Counted from the stretch's first letter, positions 45,394 to 55,773 are shown. The stretch is 64,000 nt of DNA from Myxococcus fulvus (GCF_900111765.1 NZ_FOIB01000008.1:186001-250000); one strand, 5' to 3'. The notes: generated from the sequence alone by a model not told the origin. Numbers and translations: made by a program.

Positions 45394-46050
45394 ATGCGGA
45401 ATCCCTACGTACGTCAGCTCAAGTTGGGCCCCATGGACAACTTCGTCTACCTCGTCGGCGCGGCGGACTCGCGCGACGTCGTGGTGGTGGACCCGGCGTG
45501 GGACGTGGATGCGATTGAACGGGCAGTGGAAGAGGACGGCAAGCGCCTGGCGGGCGCGTTCGTCTCGCACTGCCACTTCGACCACATCAACGGCCTGCCG
45601 GAGCTGCTGTCCCGACACGACGTGCCCGTCTACGCGCAGCGGGCGGAGGTGGAGTTCTCCGCGGAGCTGCGCGAACTCTCGGACGCGCTGCGCCTGCTCG
45701 GGCCCGGGGACGCGGTGCCGGTGGGCACCGAGACGTTCCACGCGTTGCACACGCCGGGACACACGCCGGGCTCGCACTGCCTGCTCGCCGGAGACGCGCT
45801 CGTGTCCGGAGACACGCTGTTCATCAACGGGTGCGGGCGGTGCGACATGAACGGCGGTGACCCGGAGGCGATGTACCGCTCCTTGTCGCAGGTGCTGCTG
45901 AAGGTGCCCGACTCCACGCGCCTGTGGCCGGGGCACGACTACGCGGACGTCCCGGTGGCGGCGCTGGGCGAGGTGCGCCAGAAGAATCCATACTTCTCCT
46001 TCCCGGACGTCGCCTCGTTCGTCGCGTTCCGCATGCGCCCGAGGAAGTGA
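45394..46050 (+). CDS. Metallo-beta-lactamase-fold hydrolase
   Basis: 218 residues. The metal motif is SHCHFDH (H59, H61, D63, H64), with later ligands in LHTPGHTPGSH, SGDTLF and WPGHDY. This is the glyoxalase II/persulfide dioxygenase-like layout of MBL proteins, so a thioester or similar hydrolase in the cytosol is likely. The C-terminus (NPYFSFPDVASFVAFR) resembles that of YcbL-type proteins. GGAGG at 45381-45385 is 8 nt before the ATG and a -10-like TAGAGT lies at 45368-45373. It is divergent from the metal-locus gene. Confidence 0.88.
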   Translation: MRNPYVRQLKLGPMDNFVYLVGAADSRDVVVVDPAWDVDAIERAVEEDGKRLAGAFVSHCHFDHINGLPELLSRHDVPVYAQRAEVEFSAELRELSDALRLLGPGDAVPVGTETFHALHTPGHTPGSHCLLAGDALVSGDTLFINGCGRCDMNGGDPEAMYRSLSQVLLKVPDSTRLWPGHDYADVPVAALGEVRQKNPYFSFPDVASFVAFRMRPRK

Positions 46051-46091
46051 GCGGCAAGGATTCGCGATTGTCGCGAGCCCGACACCGGCGT

Positions 46092-46313
46092 ATGCGCGAG
46101 GGATGCGGACGCGCGTGGCTCCGCTCCGTGCGTGGCATCGACCGGGTGGCCGGGGACGCGCTCGTGCCCATGGCCATCGAGGCCTCGGACCGCCTGCGCT
46201 TCACCGTGCTTCGCGGCGCGAGAGATGGGGTGTGGTCCTTCGCGGACCGGACGGTGGGCTGGATTCACGACGACCAGTGGCACACGGTGGTGGCGGAGCC
46301 TCCCTCCGAGTGA
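46092..46313 (+). CDS. Small hypothetical protein
   Basis: 73 residues from ATG 46092. No signal peptide or TM segment. The C-terminal half is Trp-containing and strand-rich (FTVLRGARDGVWSFADRTVGWIHDDQWHTVV). It follows the MBL gene by 41 bp in the same direction. Coding is plausible from codon use but no family is recognised. Confidence 0.5.
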   Translation: MREGCGRAWLRSVRGIDRVAGDALVPMAIEASDRLRFTVLRGARDGVWSFADRTVGWIHDDQWHTVVAEPPSE

Positions 46314-46376
46314 GCCTGACGACGCTGGACCGGAGGCGCGAGGACACGCCTCCGGCCCGCTCACGTCACGACGGGA

Positions 46377-47099
46377 CTACCAGTAGACGGCGACCGACGA
46401 GACGCGGTCGTTCCACGAGTGCCAGCGGCGGAACGGCCACCAGCCCGTGTACCAGCCGTAGCTGCCCATGTTGCCGATGGCCCACGCGCGGCCGACCCAC
46501 AGCACGTGGCCGCCGAAGTACGAGTGCTCCGTCATCAGCGTCCAGCGGCCGCACTGGGTGCTCCACATGGAGGAGATGCGGTCATTCCACCAGCCCAGCG
46601 TGTTGTAGCCCCAGCCCGGGTAGACGGAGAACGCCGCGCCGCCGTACCACGAGTGCTCGAAGAAGACCGACCAGGGGTTGCACGGCGCCATGCCCGTGGT
46701 GGGCTGCTCGGAGGGGAACTGGTTGGTCTGCTGGAAGTAGCGCGTCAGCTCCGCCGTGGTGCGGAAGCCCTGCACCACGCTCATCGCCGCCGAGTTGCCG
46801 TCGAGCACATAGTGGGACAGGTGGATGTCCCGCTCCTGCAGCTGCTGCGCGGTGTAGAGCACGCCATCGACCAGGATGGGCAGCTCCGGCAGGAAGCCCT
46901 CGACGGGCGCCTGCTCGATGTCCTCACGCGGCGCGTCCCGCAGCACCTTGCTCAACGGGATGCGCGCCAGCTGGCCTTCCTTGTTGGGAAGGTCGCCCGT
47001 GTTGTGCTCGGGCACCGGCTCGATGTTCTGCGCGAAGGCCGCGCCCGTCGACAGCAGCGATGCCAACACCAGTGAACCCATCACTGACTTGAGATTCAT
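46377..47099 (-). CDS. Secreted beta/gamma-crystallin-like protein
   Basis: 240 residues. A Sec signal ends AFAQ (residue 24). Residues 25-140 form a conserved-looking pro-region with no named family. Residues 143-240 look like two crystallin Greek-key motifs: FFEHSWYGG...LGWWNDRISS and LMTEHSYFGG...WNDRVSS. NDRISS (172-177) and NDRVSS (230-235) fit the calcium-binding consensus (N/D)(N/D)xx(S/T)S. Eleven Trp are present in the last 100 residues. The family includes Protein S of the Myxococcus spore coat and also protease inhibitors of the SMPI type. Either a stress/spore surface or inhibitor role is possible. Confidence 0.75.
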   Translation of the reverse strand: MNLKSVMGSLVLASLLSTGAAFAQNIEPVPEHNTGDLPNKEGQLARIPLSKVLRDAPREDIEQAPVEGFLPELPILVDGVLYTAQQLQERDIHLSHYVLDGNSAAMSVVQGFRTTAELTRYFQQTNQFPSEQPTTGMAPCNPWSVFFEHSWYGGAAFSVYPGWGYNTLGWWNDRISSMWSTQCGRWTLMTEHSYFGGHVLWVGRAWAIGNMGSYGWYTGWWPFRRWHSWNDRVSSVAVYW

Positions 47100-47419
47100 T
47101 GCCTGCTCCTGGGGGTGTGGGGAGGACCACGGCCCGTTCCGACCGCGTCGCCCGCACACATAGCGCGTCTGTTTTGTGGCAGACAAATCAGTGAATTTTT
47201 GTTTAGCGGTTAATTCTAGACTCACGTTCCGCTGGACCTGGGGCGCGGCTGTCACGGAGCCGGGCGCGCACATCCGCGTCGGCGCGACACGTGCCCGTGC
47301 GCGTCTGGAGAATGCCTGTCGTGTTGGAAGGGGAGGACCGTCGCTCCCAGGGTCGATTCAGGCGGAGATGGAAGAATCCAGCCTGTCTTGCCTCATGGGG
47401 GCGACGGTCCTGTAACCGG
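47100..47419. other. Intergenic region upstream of crystallin-like gene
   Basis: 320 bp without a supported gene. It has a locally AT-rich segment (about 47166-47222, unusual for this DNA) that probably holds the promoter of the crystallin-like gene, including a GTCTG/CAGAC inverted pair around 47167-47184. The 16-bp palindrome at 47410-47425 covers the other end. Confidence 0.5.
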
Positions 47420-47425
47420 TTACAG
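47410..47425. promoter_or_regulatory. 16-bp perfect palindrome, possible operator
   Basis: CTGTAACCGGTTACAG is a perfect palindrome overlapping the stop codon of the double-hydrolase gene. Perfect 16-bp symmetry with an AT-containing core is typical of dimeric regulator sites, but a short terminator-like stem is also possible. Confidence 0.4.
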
Positions 47426-49564
47426 CCGCTGCTGGGCGAACATCCAGTCCCAGAAGGACTGGCTCTGGTACGTGAGCGTGCCGAAGTCGGTGGTGCCCTG
47501 CGGATGCACGGTGAAGCGGATGGGCGACGCGCCGGCGGCATGGGCGCCGGGCTGGGTGCTCCACGTGTCGTTGGAGGCGTCGAACACGTACGTCAGCGTC
47601 GCGGTGGGGGCGGGGAAGGTCAGGAACTGGTCCCAGCCGTAGACCTTCGTCAGGCCGCGCAGCCACGAGTGCTGGGCCGTGCCGGCGTTGGCCGTCACCC
47701 ACGCGTCCACCATCCACACGGGCACGTTGGCCAGCAGGGAGAGCGCGGGCCCGGGGCCGCCCAGGTTCGCGCCCACGGGAGCGAGCGCGGCGATGCGGTC
47801 TCCGTGGTGGTAGGCGTAGTTCCACGCGCCGGAGCCTCCCTGCACCCGGCCGGTGACATAGATGCGCGAGGTGTCCACGCGGTAGTTGGCGACCAGGAAG
47901 TCCACGAGCGCGTCGAGCTGCGTGGGGTCCCAGTTGGCCGAGGTGCGCGGCGCGAAGACGAGCGCCTGCTTGCCGCCGAAGTACGTCTTCCACGTGGCGC
48001 TGGTCCGGATGAGCTGGAGCGGCCCGTAGCGCGACACGACCTCGATGAGCTGCGCCTCGGTGCTGGTGGTGCCCGTCTCACCGGCGTCGTGCAGGTGGAT
48101 GACCACCGGGTACGTCGTCGTCGGGGACGTGAGGTAGCCGGGGGGCAGGTACTCGCCGTAGGCGTACGTCGTCCCGGTGACGCTCGTGAGCCGGCCGATG
48201 ACCTGGTCCTCGGTGGTGATGGGCAGGCCCGGGGTGGACAGGCGGTAGGTGGCCGTCACGGTGGTGGCCGCCGCTGGCATGGTGAGCGTCGTCGTCGCCG
48301 ACGTCGCGCTCGCCACCGTGGCGCCCGTCCAGCGGTCGAACACGTAGCCCGAGGCCGGGGCGTCCGCGGTGATGGTGACCTGGGTGCCGGTCGTGTACTG
48401 GCCATCGCCCGAGCCCGCGTTGACGGTGAGCGTGTACTTCGTGGCGGTGGCGGCGCGGTAGGTGGCCGTCACGGTGGTGGCGGCGGCGGGCATGGTGAGC
48501 GTCGTCGTCGCGGACGTCGCGCTCGCCACGGTGGCGCCCGTCCAGCGGTCGAACACGTAGCCTGAGGCCGGGGCGTCCGCGGTGATGGTGACCTGGGCGC
48601 CGCTCGTGTACTGGCCGTCACCGGAGCCCGCGTTGACGGTGAGCGCGTACGTCACGGGGGGCGGCGTGGTGCCGCGCTGCTGGGCGAGCATCCAGTCCCA
48701 GAACGCCTGCGTGCCGTAGGACTGGGACCAGCCGGTGTGAGCGCTGCCCGTCAGGACGATGAGCCGGGCGACGGCGCTTCCCGTGCCCACGGCGCCCGGC
48801 TGGGATGTCCACGCCTTCGTGTTCTTGTCGAACAAGTACGTCGTCGTCTGAGTGGGCTCGGGGACGGCCACCACCTGCGATGCGCCGTACACCTTGGTGT
48901 AGCCGGCCAGCCACGACTGCTGTGCGGCCACCTCGCCGTAGCTGCTGGAGGCCCAGACCGCCACGTCCTTGAGCGAGGTGAGCGTGTCACCCGGCGCGCC
49001 GATGTTGGTGGCGAACGGGGCGATGGCCGCCAGCTCCGTGCCGTACTGGTGCGCATAGCGCCACGTCCCCCAGCCGCCCATGCTCAGGCCCGTCAGGTAC
49101 ACGCGCGTGGGGTCCACCCGGTAGTTGGCGACGATGAACTGGATGAAGGGCCGCAGCTCCGAGGGCGAGTAGTTGTCCAGGCTCTGTGGCGCGAAGACCA
49201 TCACCTGCTTGTTGCCGAAGTACGTCTTCCACGTGGCGCTGGTGCGGATGTTGGCCAGCGCCCCGTGCTTCGTGGTGATGGTGTACAGCTCCGACTCCGT
49301 CGTCGCCCGGCCCAGCTCCCCCATCCCGTTGAGGTGGATGATGGTGGGGTAGCGTTGCGTCGACGTCAGGTAGCCGGGGGGCAGGTACTCGGAGTACCCG
49401 AGCGTGGCTCCGGAGGCGCCCGGCAGCCGCGTCACAATCTGGTTCTCCACGGTGATGCTGACCGCGGAGCGCTGCGCATCGAGGGCCTGTGGGATGCCTT
49501 CTTCGACGCCGGGACCGCACGCCGCCAGGAGCACCAGGGCGACGTGGAGGACGACGCTTCTCAT
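47420..49564 (-). CDS. Lipoprotein with two alpha/beta-hydrolase domains and Ig-like repeats
   Basis: 714 residues with lipobox LAAC near residue 16. Domain 1 (about 38-300) is an esterase/PHB-depolymerase-like alpha/beta-hydrolase with nucleophile Ser161 in GLSMGG and His in GSAHTGW. Two near-identical 71-residue repeats follow (about 305-440), matching the divergent InlB/Flg_new type (GYVFDRWTG, TLTMPAAATTVTATYR). Domain 2 (about 450-714) is homologous to domain 1, but the nucleophile elbow reads GRVQGG with Gln575, and the His is gone. It is therefore one active and one inactive hydrolase. The protein is surface-attached and the substrate unknown. Confidence 0.85.
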   Translation of the reverse strand: MRSVVLHVALVLLAACGPGVEEGIPQALDAQRSAVSITVENQIVTRLPGASGATLGYSEYLPPGYLTSTQRYPTIIHLNGMGELGRATTESELYTITTKHGALANIRTSATWKTYFGNKQVMVFAPQSLDNYSPSELRPFIQFIVANYRVDPTRVYLTGLSMGGWGTWRYAHQYGTELAAIAPFATNIGAPGDTLTSLKDVAVWASSSYGEVAAQQSWLAGYTKVYGASQVVAVPEPTQTTTYLFDKNTKAWTSQPGAVGTGSAVARLIVLTGSAHTGWSQSYGTQAFWDWMLAQQRGTTPPPVTYALTVNAGSGDGQYTSGAQVTITADAPASGYVFDRWTGATVASATSATTTLTMPAAATTVTATYRAATATKYTLTVNAGSGDGQYTTGTQVTITADAPASGYVFDRWTGATVASATSATTTLTMPAAATTVTATYRLSTPGLPITTEDQVIGRLTSVTGTTYAYGEYLPPGYLTSPTTTYPVVIHLHDAGETGTTSTEAQLIEVVSRYGPLQLIRTSATWKTYFGGKQALVFAPRTSANWDPTQLDALVDFLVANYRVDTSRIYVTGRVQGGSGAWNYAYHHGDRIAALAPVGANLGGPGPALSLLANVPVWMVDAWVTANAGTAQHSWLRGLTKVYGWDQFLTFPAPTATLTYVFDASNDTWSTQPGAHAAGASPIRFTVHPQGTTDFGTLTYQSQSFWDWMFAQQRL
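48242..48649. repeat. Two in-frame 213-bp tandem repeats
   Basis: The unit starting at 48242 recurs at 48455 (offset 213 bp, 71 codons) with only scattered changes over about 195 bp. The near-identity at DNA level indicates a recent duplication or homogenisation. Confidence 0.8.
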
Positions 49565-49660
49565 GGGAACGCCTTTCGAGGGGGAGTACGACCCGACCCA
49601 CTCTAGTAGGCGCTTTGTAGTTGTTTCAAGATTGCATCTGTTTCGGAGTGTTCCGGGGCC

Positions 49661-50398
49661 TCACGCCCTCCGGGCCCGGGAGCCGACGGGGGGCATCTGC
49701 AGGCCCTGGGGCCTTGCGTGGAGCGAGCGGTAGGCGGCGATGGAGAGCAGGCCCACCGCGAGCAGCGTCCACAGGGCGGCCCAGACGACGGCGGGCACGT
49801 AGGTGAGGTCCGCGAGCAGGGCCGCGTCGCTGCGCGAGCGCACGGCGCTGTTCCACAGGTCGTCGCGCAAGTCGAACACGGCGTACAGCGCGGTGAAGGC
49901 GGCGATGAACAGGTTGACGAAGTCCACCGCGCCGTCTGGCAGCCACTTCGCGCCGATGCCCATGACCGCGGCGGTGCCCACGCAGAAGGCGAGGGTGAAG
50001 GCGTCCCCCGCGTAGAGCAGGCCCATCACGACCAGCCACACACACGCGGCCCCCAGCACCCACCGGCGCAGCCGGAAGCGGAAGGTGGCGAGCAGCAGGC
50101 CCGCGCCGGCCACCGCGCTGCCCAGGTAGCCGCCCGAGTACACGGCGATCTGCCGCAGCATGCCCGGCGGCAGGCGCGACAGGCAGGAGCCCGACTCGTC
50201 GGCCGCGAGGTGGATGCGGTCCACGGAGCCCCCTACCAACAGGGTGGCGAGCGCGTGCCCGCTCTCGTGCATCATCACCACCAGCAACTTCAGGGGCCAG
50301 AAGACGGGCGAGTACCAGAAGTACCAGCCGACCCCCAGCATGACGAGCAGGAGGGCCAGGCGGCCGAAATCGAGCTGTGCACCGCTGGCGGTCTTCAT
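49661..50398 (-). CDS. M50-like membrane metallopeptidase
   Basis: 245 residues from ATG 50398 (GTG at 50428 also in frame). About six TM helices. The zinc motif HESGH (44-48) lies in the second hydrophobic segment, as in M50B-like site-2-type proteases. Motifs further on (GGYLGSAVAGAGLLL, WLPDGAVDFVNLFIA) fit that family. It would cut substrates inside or near the inner membrane. The usual NPDG-type third-ligand motif is represented only by LPDG, so activity is likely but unproved. Confidence 0.8.
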   Translation of the reverse strand: MKTASGAQLDFGRLALLLVMLGVGWYFWYSPVFWPLKLLVVMMHESGHALATLLVGGSVDRIHLAADESGSCLSRLPPGMLRQIAVYSGGYLGSAVAGAGLLLATFRFRLRRWVLGAACVWLVVMGLLYAGDAFTLAFCVGTAAVMGIGAKWLPDGAVDFVNLFIAAFTALYAVFDLRDDLWNSAVRSRSDAALLADLTYVPAVVWAALWTLLAVGLLSIAAYRSLHARPQGLQMPPVGSRARRA

Positions 50399-50538
50399 CG
50401 GTACTGGGGCCTCCCGACCATGGGACACCCCAACACTTAAGTCGGGTCCCTCTTCCCGGGAAACTCCTGGCTTGCCGCGGGGCGTCGTGACCTCAGGCGG
50501 ATGTCGCCTGCGGGCGCCGGACGGGGTAGGGATGGGGC

Positions 50539-52716
50539 ATGAAGAAGACGCTCCTCCTGCTCTCGCTCGTGGCTGCCCCGGCGCTCGCCGGGGAAGGGAA
50601 GTGGACCCCCCAGCAGGTCCTGGAACTGGACCCGGCCTGGCTGCGCGCCCAGGGCCTCCAGGTGCCCCCCAAGAAGTTGTGGGACCCCAAGCGCGGCACC
50701 GGCCTGCTCGCGGGCGCGGTGAATGTGGGCGGGTGCACCGGCGCCTTCATCTCCGACACGGGCCTGGTCATCACCAACCACCACTGTGCCTTCGGCATCA
50801 TCCAGGAGCACAGCACCCCCCAGAGGGACCTCATCACCCAGGGCTTCCTGGCCACGGAGCGCAAGGACGAGCTGCCCGGCAAGGGCGCGCGCGTGCAGGT
50901 CCCCCGCAGCTTCACGGACGTGACGGCGCAGGTGCTGGCGGCGGTGCCCGAGGGCGCGGATGACACGGCCCGCTTCAAGGCCATCGAGCGCAAGCAGAAG
51001 GAGCTGGTGGCCGAGTGCGAGAAGCGCCCCGCCACCCGCTGCCAGGTGTCCACGTTCGACGGCGGGGTGAACTACACGCTGGTGGACGCGGTGGAGCTGC
51101 AGGACTCGCGGCTCGTCTACGCCCCGCCGCGCGCGGTGGGCGAGTACGGCGGCGAGGAGGACAACTGGATGTGGCCGCGCCACACCGGCGACTTCGCCAT
51201 CCTCCGGGCGTACACCGCGCCGGACGGCACGTCGGCGGCGTACAGCGAGAAGAACGTGCCCTACAAGGCGGAGTTCTTCTTCCCGCTGTCCCCCGAGGGC
51301 GTGAAGCCCGGTGACTTCGTGATGGTGCTGGGCTACCCGGGCCGCACCTACCGCGCGCTGCTCGCGGAGGAGATGGCGGAGCGCCAGTCCCGGCTCTACC
51401 CGCGCATGCGCGACGTGTTCGGCGAGGCCATCCGCATCCTCGAGGAGGAGGGCGACAAGGACCCGGCCGGGAAGATTGCGGTCGCCTCCACGCTCAAGGG
51501 CCTGCACAACGTGCACAAGAACGCGGGAGGGCAGCTGGCGGGCCTCAAGCGCGGGCGCATCGTGGAGAAGCAGCGCGAGGCCGAGGCGGCCGTGGCGGCC
51601 TGGGCGACGAAGAACAGCGCGAAGTGGGGTGGGGCGCTGAAGGCCCGCGAGGCCCTGCTCTCCGAGCAGAAGGCCACGGCGAAGGTGTTCGAGCGTGAGT
51701 TCCTGCTCGGCGCCACGGGCCGGCTCGCCCGGGGCCCGTCGCTGGCGGTGACGCTGGCGCGGCTGGCCACCGAGCGCGCGAAGCCGGACCTGGAGCGCCG
51801 CCCGGCGTACATGGAGCGCGAGCAGGTGCGCATCAAGGACCGCCTGGAGCGCGAGCAGAAGAACGTGTTCCTGCCCGCGGAGAAGCGGCTGCTCACGGCC
51901 TTCGTGCGCCGCGCGCAGGCGCTGGGCGCGGACGAGCGCATCGCCGCGGTGGACAAGCACTTCGGCAAGACGTTCGTGGAGAAGGACGTGGCCGCGAAGG
52001 TGGACGCGATGTACGCGGGCACCCAGGTGCTCACGCTCGCCGAGCGGATGAAGATGGGCACGGAGACGCTCGCGCAGCTGCAGGCGCGCAAGGACCCGCT
52101 GCTGGCGTTCGGCCTGGACCTGGCGCGTGAGCAGGAGGCGCTGGACGAGGCGCAGGACCGGCGCGATGGCGCGTCGTCGCGGCTGCGGCCCGACTGGCGC
52201 AAGGCGGTGCTGGCGCATGCGGGCAAGCCCGTGGCGCCGGACGCGAACGGGACGCTGCGGGTGACGTTCGCCAAGGTGCAGGGGTACTCGCCGCGGGATG
52301 GCGCGGTGTACACGCCGCAGACGACGCTGTCGGGCATGCTGGCCAAGCACACGGGGGAGGAGCCCTTCGACGTGCCCGAGCGCGTCTCGAAGGTCGCCGA
52401 GGCGAAGCGGTATGGTGCGTGGGCGGACAAGAAGCTCAAGGAGGTGCCGGTGAACTTCCTGTCGGACGCGGACACCACGGGCGGCAACTCCGGCAGCCCC
52501 ACGGTGAACGGCCGGGGACAGCTGGTGGGCGTGAACTTCGACCGCGTCTGGGAGAACGTGGCCAACGATTTCGGCTACAACCCGGACGTGGCTCGCAACG
52601 TCAACGTGGACGTGCGCTACGTGCTGTGGATGTTGGACCAGGTGGAGAACGCGGACGCCCTCCTGCGGGAGCTGGGCGTGCGCAAGGGCCCGCCGGTGGC
52701 GGGGGAGACGCGCTGA
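50539..52716 (+). CDS. S46 family dipeptidyl-peptidase (DPP11-like)
   Basis: 725 residues with a signal peptide ending ALAG (about 18). A chymotrypsin-like double barrel carries the S46 triad: His in TNHHC (79-83), Asp218 in RHTGDF and Ser651 in GGNSGSP. The helical insert (about 290-560) is typical and blocks the cleft so that dipeptides are released from N-termini. FDR, with Arg669, replaces the FDG of DPP7; in DPP11 this Arg selects Asp/Glu at P1. The enzyme is predicted to be periplasmic or secreted and acidic-residue-specific. The stop overlaps the next start (TGATG). Confidence 0.93.
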   Translation: MKKTLLLLSLVAAPALAGEGKWTPQQVLELDPAWLRAQGLQVPPKKLWDPKRGTGLLAGAVNVGGCTGAFISDTGLVITNHHCAFGIIQEHSTPQRDLITQGFLATERKDELPGKGARVQVPRSFTDVTAQVLAAVPEGADDTARFKAIERKQKELVAECEKRPATRCQVSTFDGGVNYTLVDAVELQDSRLVYAPPRAVGEYGGEEDNWMWPRHTGDFAILRAYTAPDGTSAAYSEKNVPYKAEFFFPLSPEGVKPGDFVMVLGYPGRTYRALLAEEMAERQSRLYPRMRDVFGEAIRILEEEGDKDPAGKIAVASTLKGLHNVHKNAGGQLAGLKRGRIVEKQREAEAAVAAWATKNSAKWGGALKAREALLSEQKATAKVFEREFLLGATGRLARGPSLAVTLARLATERAKPDLERRPAYMEREQVRIKDRLEREQKNVFLPAEKRLLTAFVRRAQALGADERIAAVDKHFGKTFVEKDVAAKVDAMYAGTQVLTLAERMKMGTETLAQLQARKDPLLAFGLDLAREQEALDEAQDRRDGASSRLRPDWRKAVLAHAGKPVAPDANGTLRVTFAKVQGYSPRDGAVYTPQTTLSGMLAKHTGEEPFDVPERVSKVAEAKRYGAWADKKLKEVPVNFLSDADTTGGNSGSPTVNGRGQLVGVNFDRVWENVANDFGYNPDVARNVNVDVRYVLWMLDQVENADALLRELGVRKGPPVAGETR

Positions 52717-53378
52717 TGACCGAGCCGGCGGACACCTCGTTGCCACTGCCTGTCTTCCGGCCGGAAGAGCAGGTGTGTGGCAACTGCAAGCTGTGGAGCC
52801 CTCACTCGGTGGATGAGCGCCGGGGGTGGGTGGGGCCCTGCCGGCTCCAGTCGTCTCGGGGCATGTTTCCGCCGTCCGCCCCCGTGTGTGACAAGTACGC
52901 GCCCCGGGGCACGGCCGTGGCCCCGGCGGCGCAGTCCCCCTCGCGCGAGCGCGCCGCCCGGAGCGTGGCTCCGGTGGTCATTCGCCGCCGGGTGGCGGAC
53001 CCCAACGAAGTCATCGACCTGGATGGGCTGAACATGACGCGTGAAGAGCTGATGGACATCTTCCGGGAGGCGTCGGGACTCACCGAGGCCCCGCCGCTCG
53101 CGGGCAAGTGGGAGGGCGGCACGGTGCGCCTGGTCCCCGGCAACCCGGAGCTGCAGGCGAAGGATTTGCCCATCGACAACCTGTTCCACAAGGTCGTCAT
53201 GGTGCGCGACCGACTGCGCGTGCTCGAGCAGAAGCTCAACGCGCACCCGAAGCTGTCCGACGCGGAGAAGGTGGAGATGCAGAGCTACATCACCCGCGTG
53301 TACGGCTCGCTCACCAGCTTCAACGTCCTCTTCAAGGACAAGGGCGACCAGTTCGTCGGCGCCAAGGGCGACGAGTAG
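52716..53378 (+). CDS. Hypothetical protein with N-terminal four-Cys motif
   Basis: 220 residues; ATG 52716 overlaps the peptidase stop. The first 60 residues carry CGNCKLW...GPCRL...VCDKY, which could bind a metal or Fe-S cluster. A Pro/Ala linker follows. Residues 95-220 are helical and charged (VIDLDGLNMTREELMDIF; RVLEQKLNAHPKLSDAEKVEMQSYI). There is no signal peptide. Translational coupling to the secreted peptidase is odd for a cytosolic protein. Family unknown. Confidence 0.75.
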   Translation: MTEPADTSLPLPVFRPEEQVCGNCKLWSPHSVDERRGWVGPCRLQSSRGMFPPSAPVCDKYAPRGTAVAPAAQSPSRERAARSVAPVVIRRRVADPNEVIDLDGLNMTREELMDIFREASGLTEAPPLAGKWEGGTVRLVPGNPELQAKDLPIDNLFHKVVMVRDRLRVLEQKLNAHPKLSDAEKVEMQSYITRVYGSLTSFNVLFKDKGDQFVGAKGDE

Positions 53379-53383
53379 GTGCC

Positions 53384-53893
53384 TCAGGGGCGCTGGCCGC
53401 GCTCCTCGAGCAACTCGAAGGTGCGCTGCCGGGCGCGGTGGAGGGTGCTCTTCACGGTGCCCTCGGGGATGCGCAAGAGGCGCGCGATTTCGGGGTACGT
53501 CAGGCCGCGGACCTCGCGCAGGTAGAGGACCTGGCGCTGCTGCTCGTTGATGTCCTCGAGCGCGGCGGTGAAGTGACGCTCCATCTGTGTGCCCATGGCC
53601 TGCCGCTCGGGCGAGAGGGGCTCGGAGGGGTCGTGGCTCAGGCGCTCGCGGCGCTTTCGTGCTCGCAGCCAGTTGATGCTGCTGTTGACCATGACGCGGT
53701 GGAGCCACGTGGTCCATGCGGCGCGCCCGCCGTAGCCGGGCGACCTCCAGGCGAGTCGGGCGAAGACATCCTGCACCACATCCTCGGCGTCATCCGCGTC
53801 ACCGACGATGCGGCGGGCGATGGCGAGCGCGCGGGCGCGGTGCTCGTTGTAGAGCTGCGTGAGGGGCGGAAGGTCGATGGCGGCGGCGTGCAT
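53384..53893 (-). CDS. ECF-type RNA polymerase sigma factor
   Basis: 169 residues from ATG 53893. Region 2 (about 10-80) has DADDAEDVVQDVFARL and TWLHRVMVNSSINWLRARKR. Region 4 (about 110-165) has INEQQRQVLYLREVRGLTYPEIARLLRIPEGTVKSTLHRARQ. This directs core polymerase to alternative promoters. No anti-sigma gene is adjacent in the window: downstream is the convergent four-Cys protein gene, whose stop is 5 bp away. The target genes are unknown. Confidence 0.92.
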   Translation of the reverse strand: MHAAAIDLPPLTQLYNEHRARALAIARRIVGDADDAEDVVQDVFARLAWRSPGYGGRAAWTTWLHRVMVNSSINWLRARKRRERLSHDPSEPLSPERQAMGTQMERHFTAALEDINEQQRQVLYLREVRGLTYPEIARLLRIPEGTVKSTLHRARQRTFELLEERGQRP

Positions 53894-54086
53894 CACGGGT
53901 GGGCTCCTGGGCACCCCAGCGGGGACCTCCCTTGGAACGAACCACCCGCGAAAAGGGTCTACGCGCCTGTGTGACGGTTTTTTCTCACCGGACGCGACGA
54001 ACACCTCGCCCTTCAGGGCAGGGTGGCGCCATGGCCCATTTCGAGGACCTCTCGCCGTGCGCGTATTTTCCAGGCGCCGCGGCTCG

Positions 54087-54123
54087 CTCCCGTGCCCCGC
54101 GCGGTGTCCGCGAGGCACGGGAG
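54087..54123 (-). terminator. Strong hairpin after the FHA/sigma-54 activator gene
   Basis: CTCCCGTGCC (54087-54096) pairs with GGCACGGGAG (54114-54123), with an inner CGCGG/CCGCG stem (100-104 with 108-112 of 54100-54112). It lies 10 bp past the activator stop. The rest of 53894-54132 is the upstream region of the sigma gene; no ORF is supported. Confidence 0.65.
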
Positions 54124-54132
54124 AGGAGACGA

Positions 54133-55773
<1,641 letters not shown>

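Noticed and set aside
48242-48649. Repeats as a mobile element
   Set aside because: They are in frame with the hydrolase gene, have no terminal inverted repeats or transposase, and encode tandem Ig-like domains.
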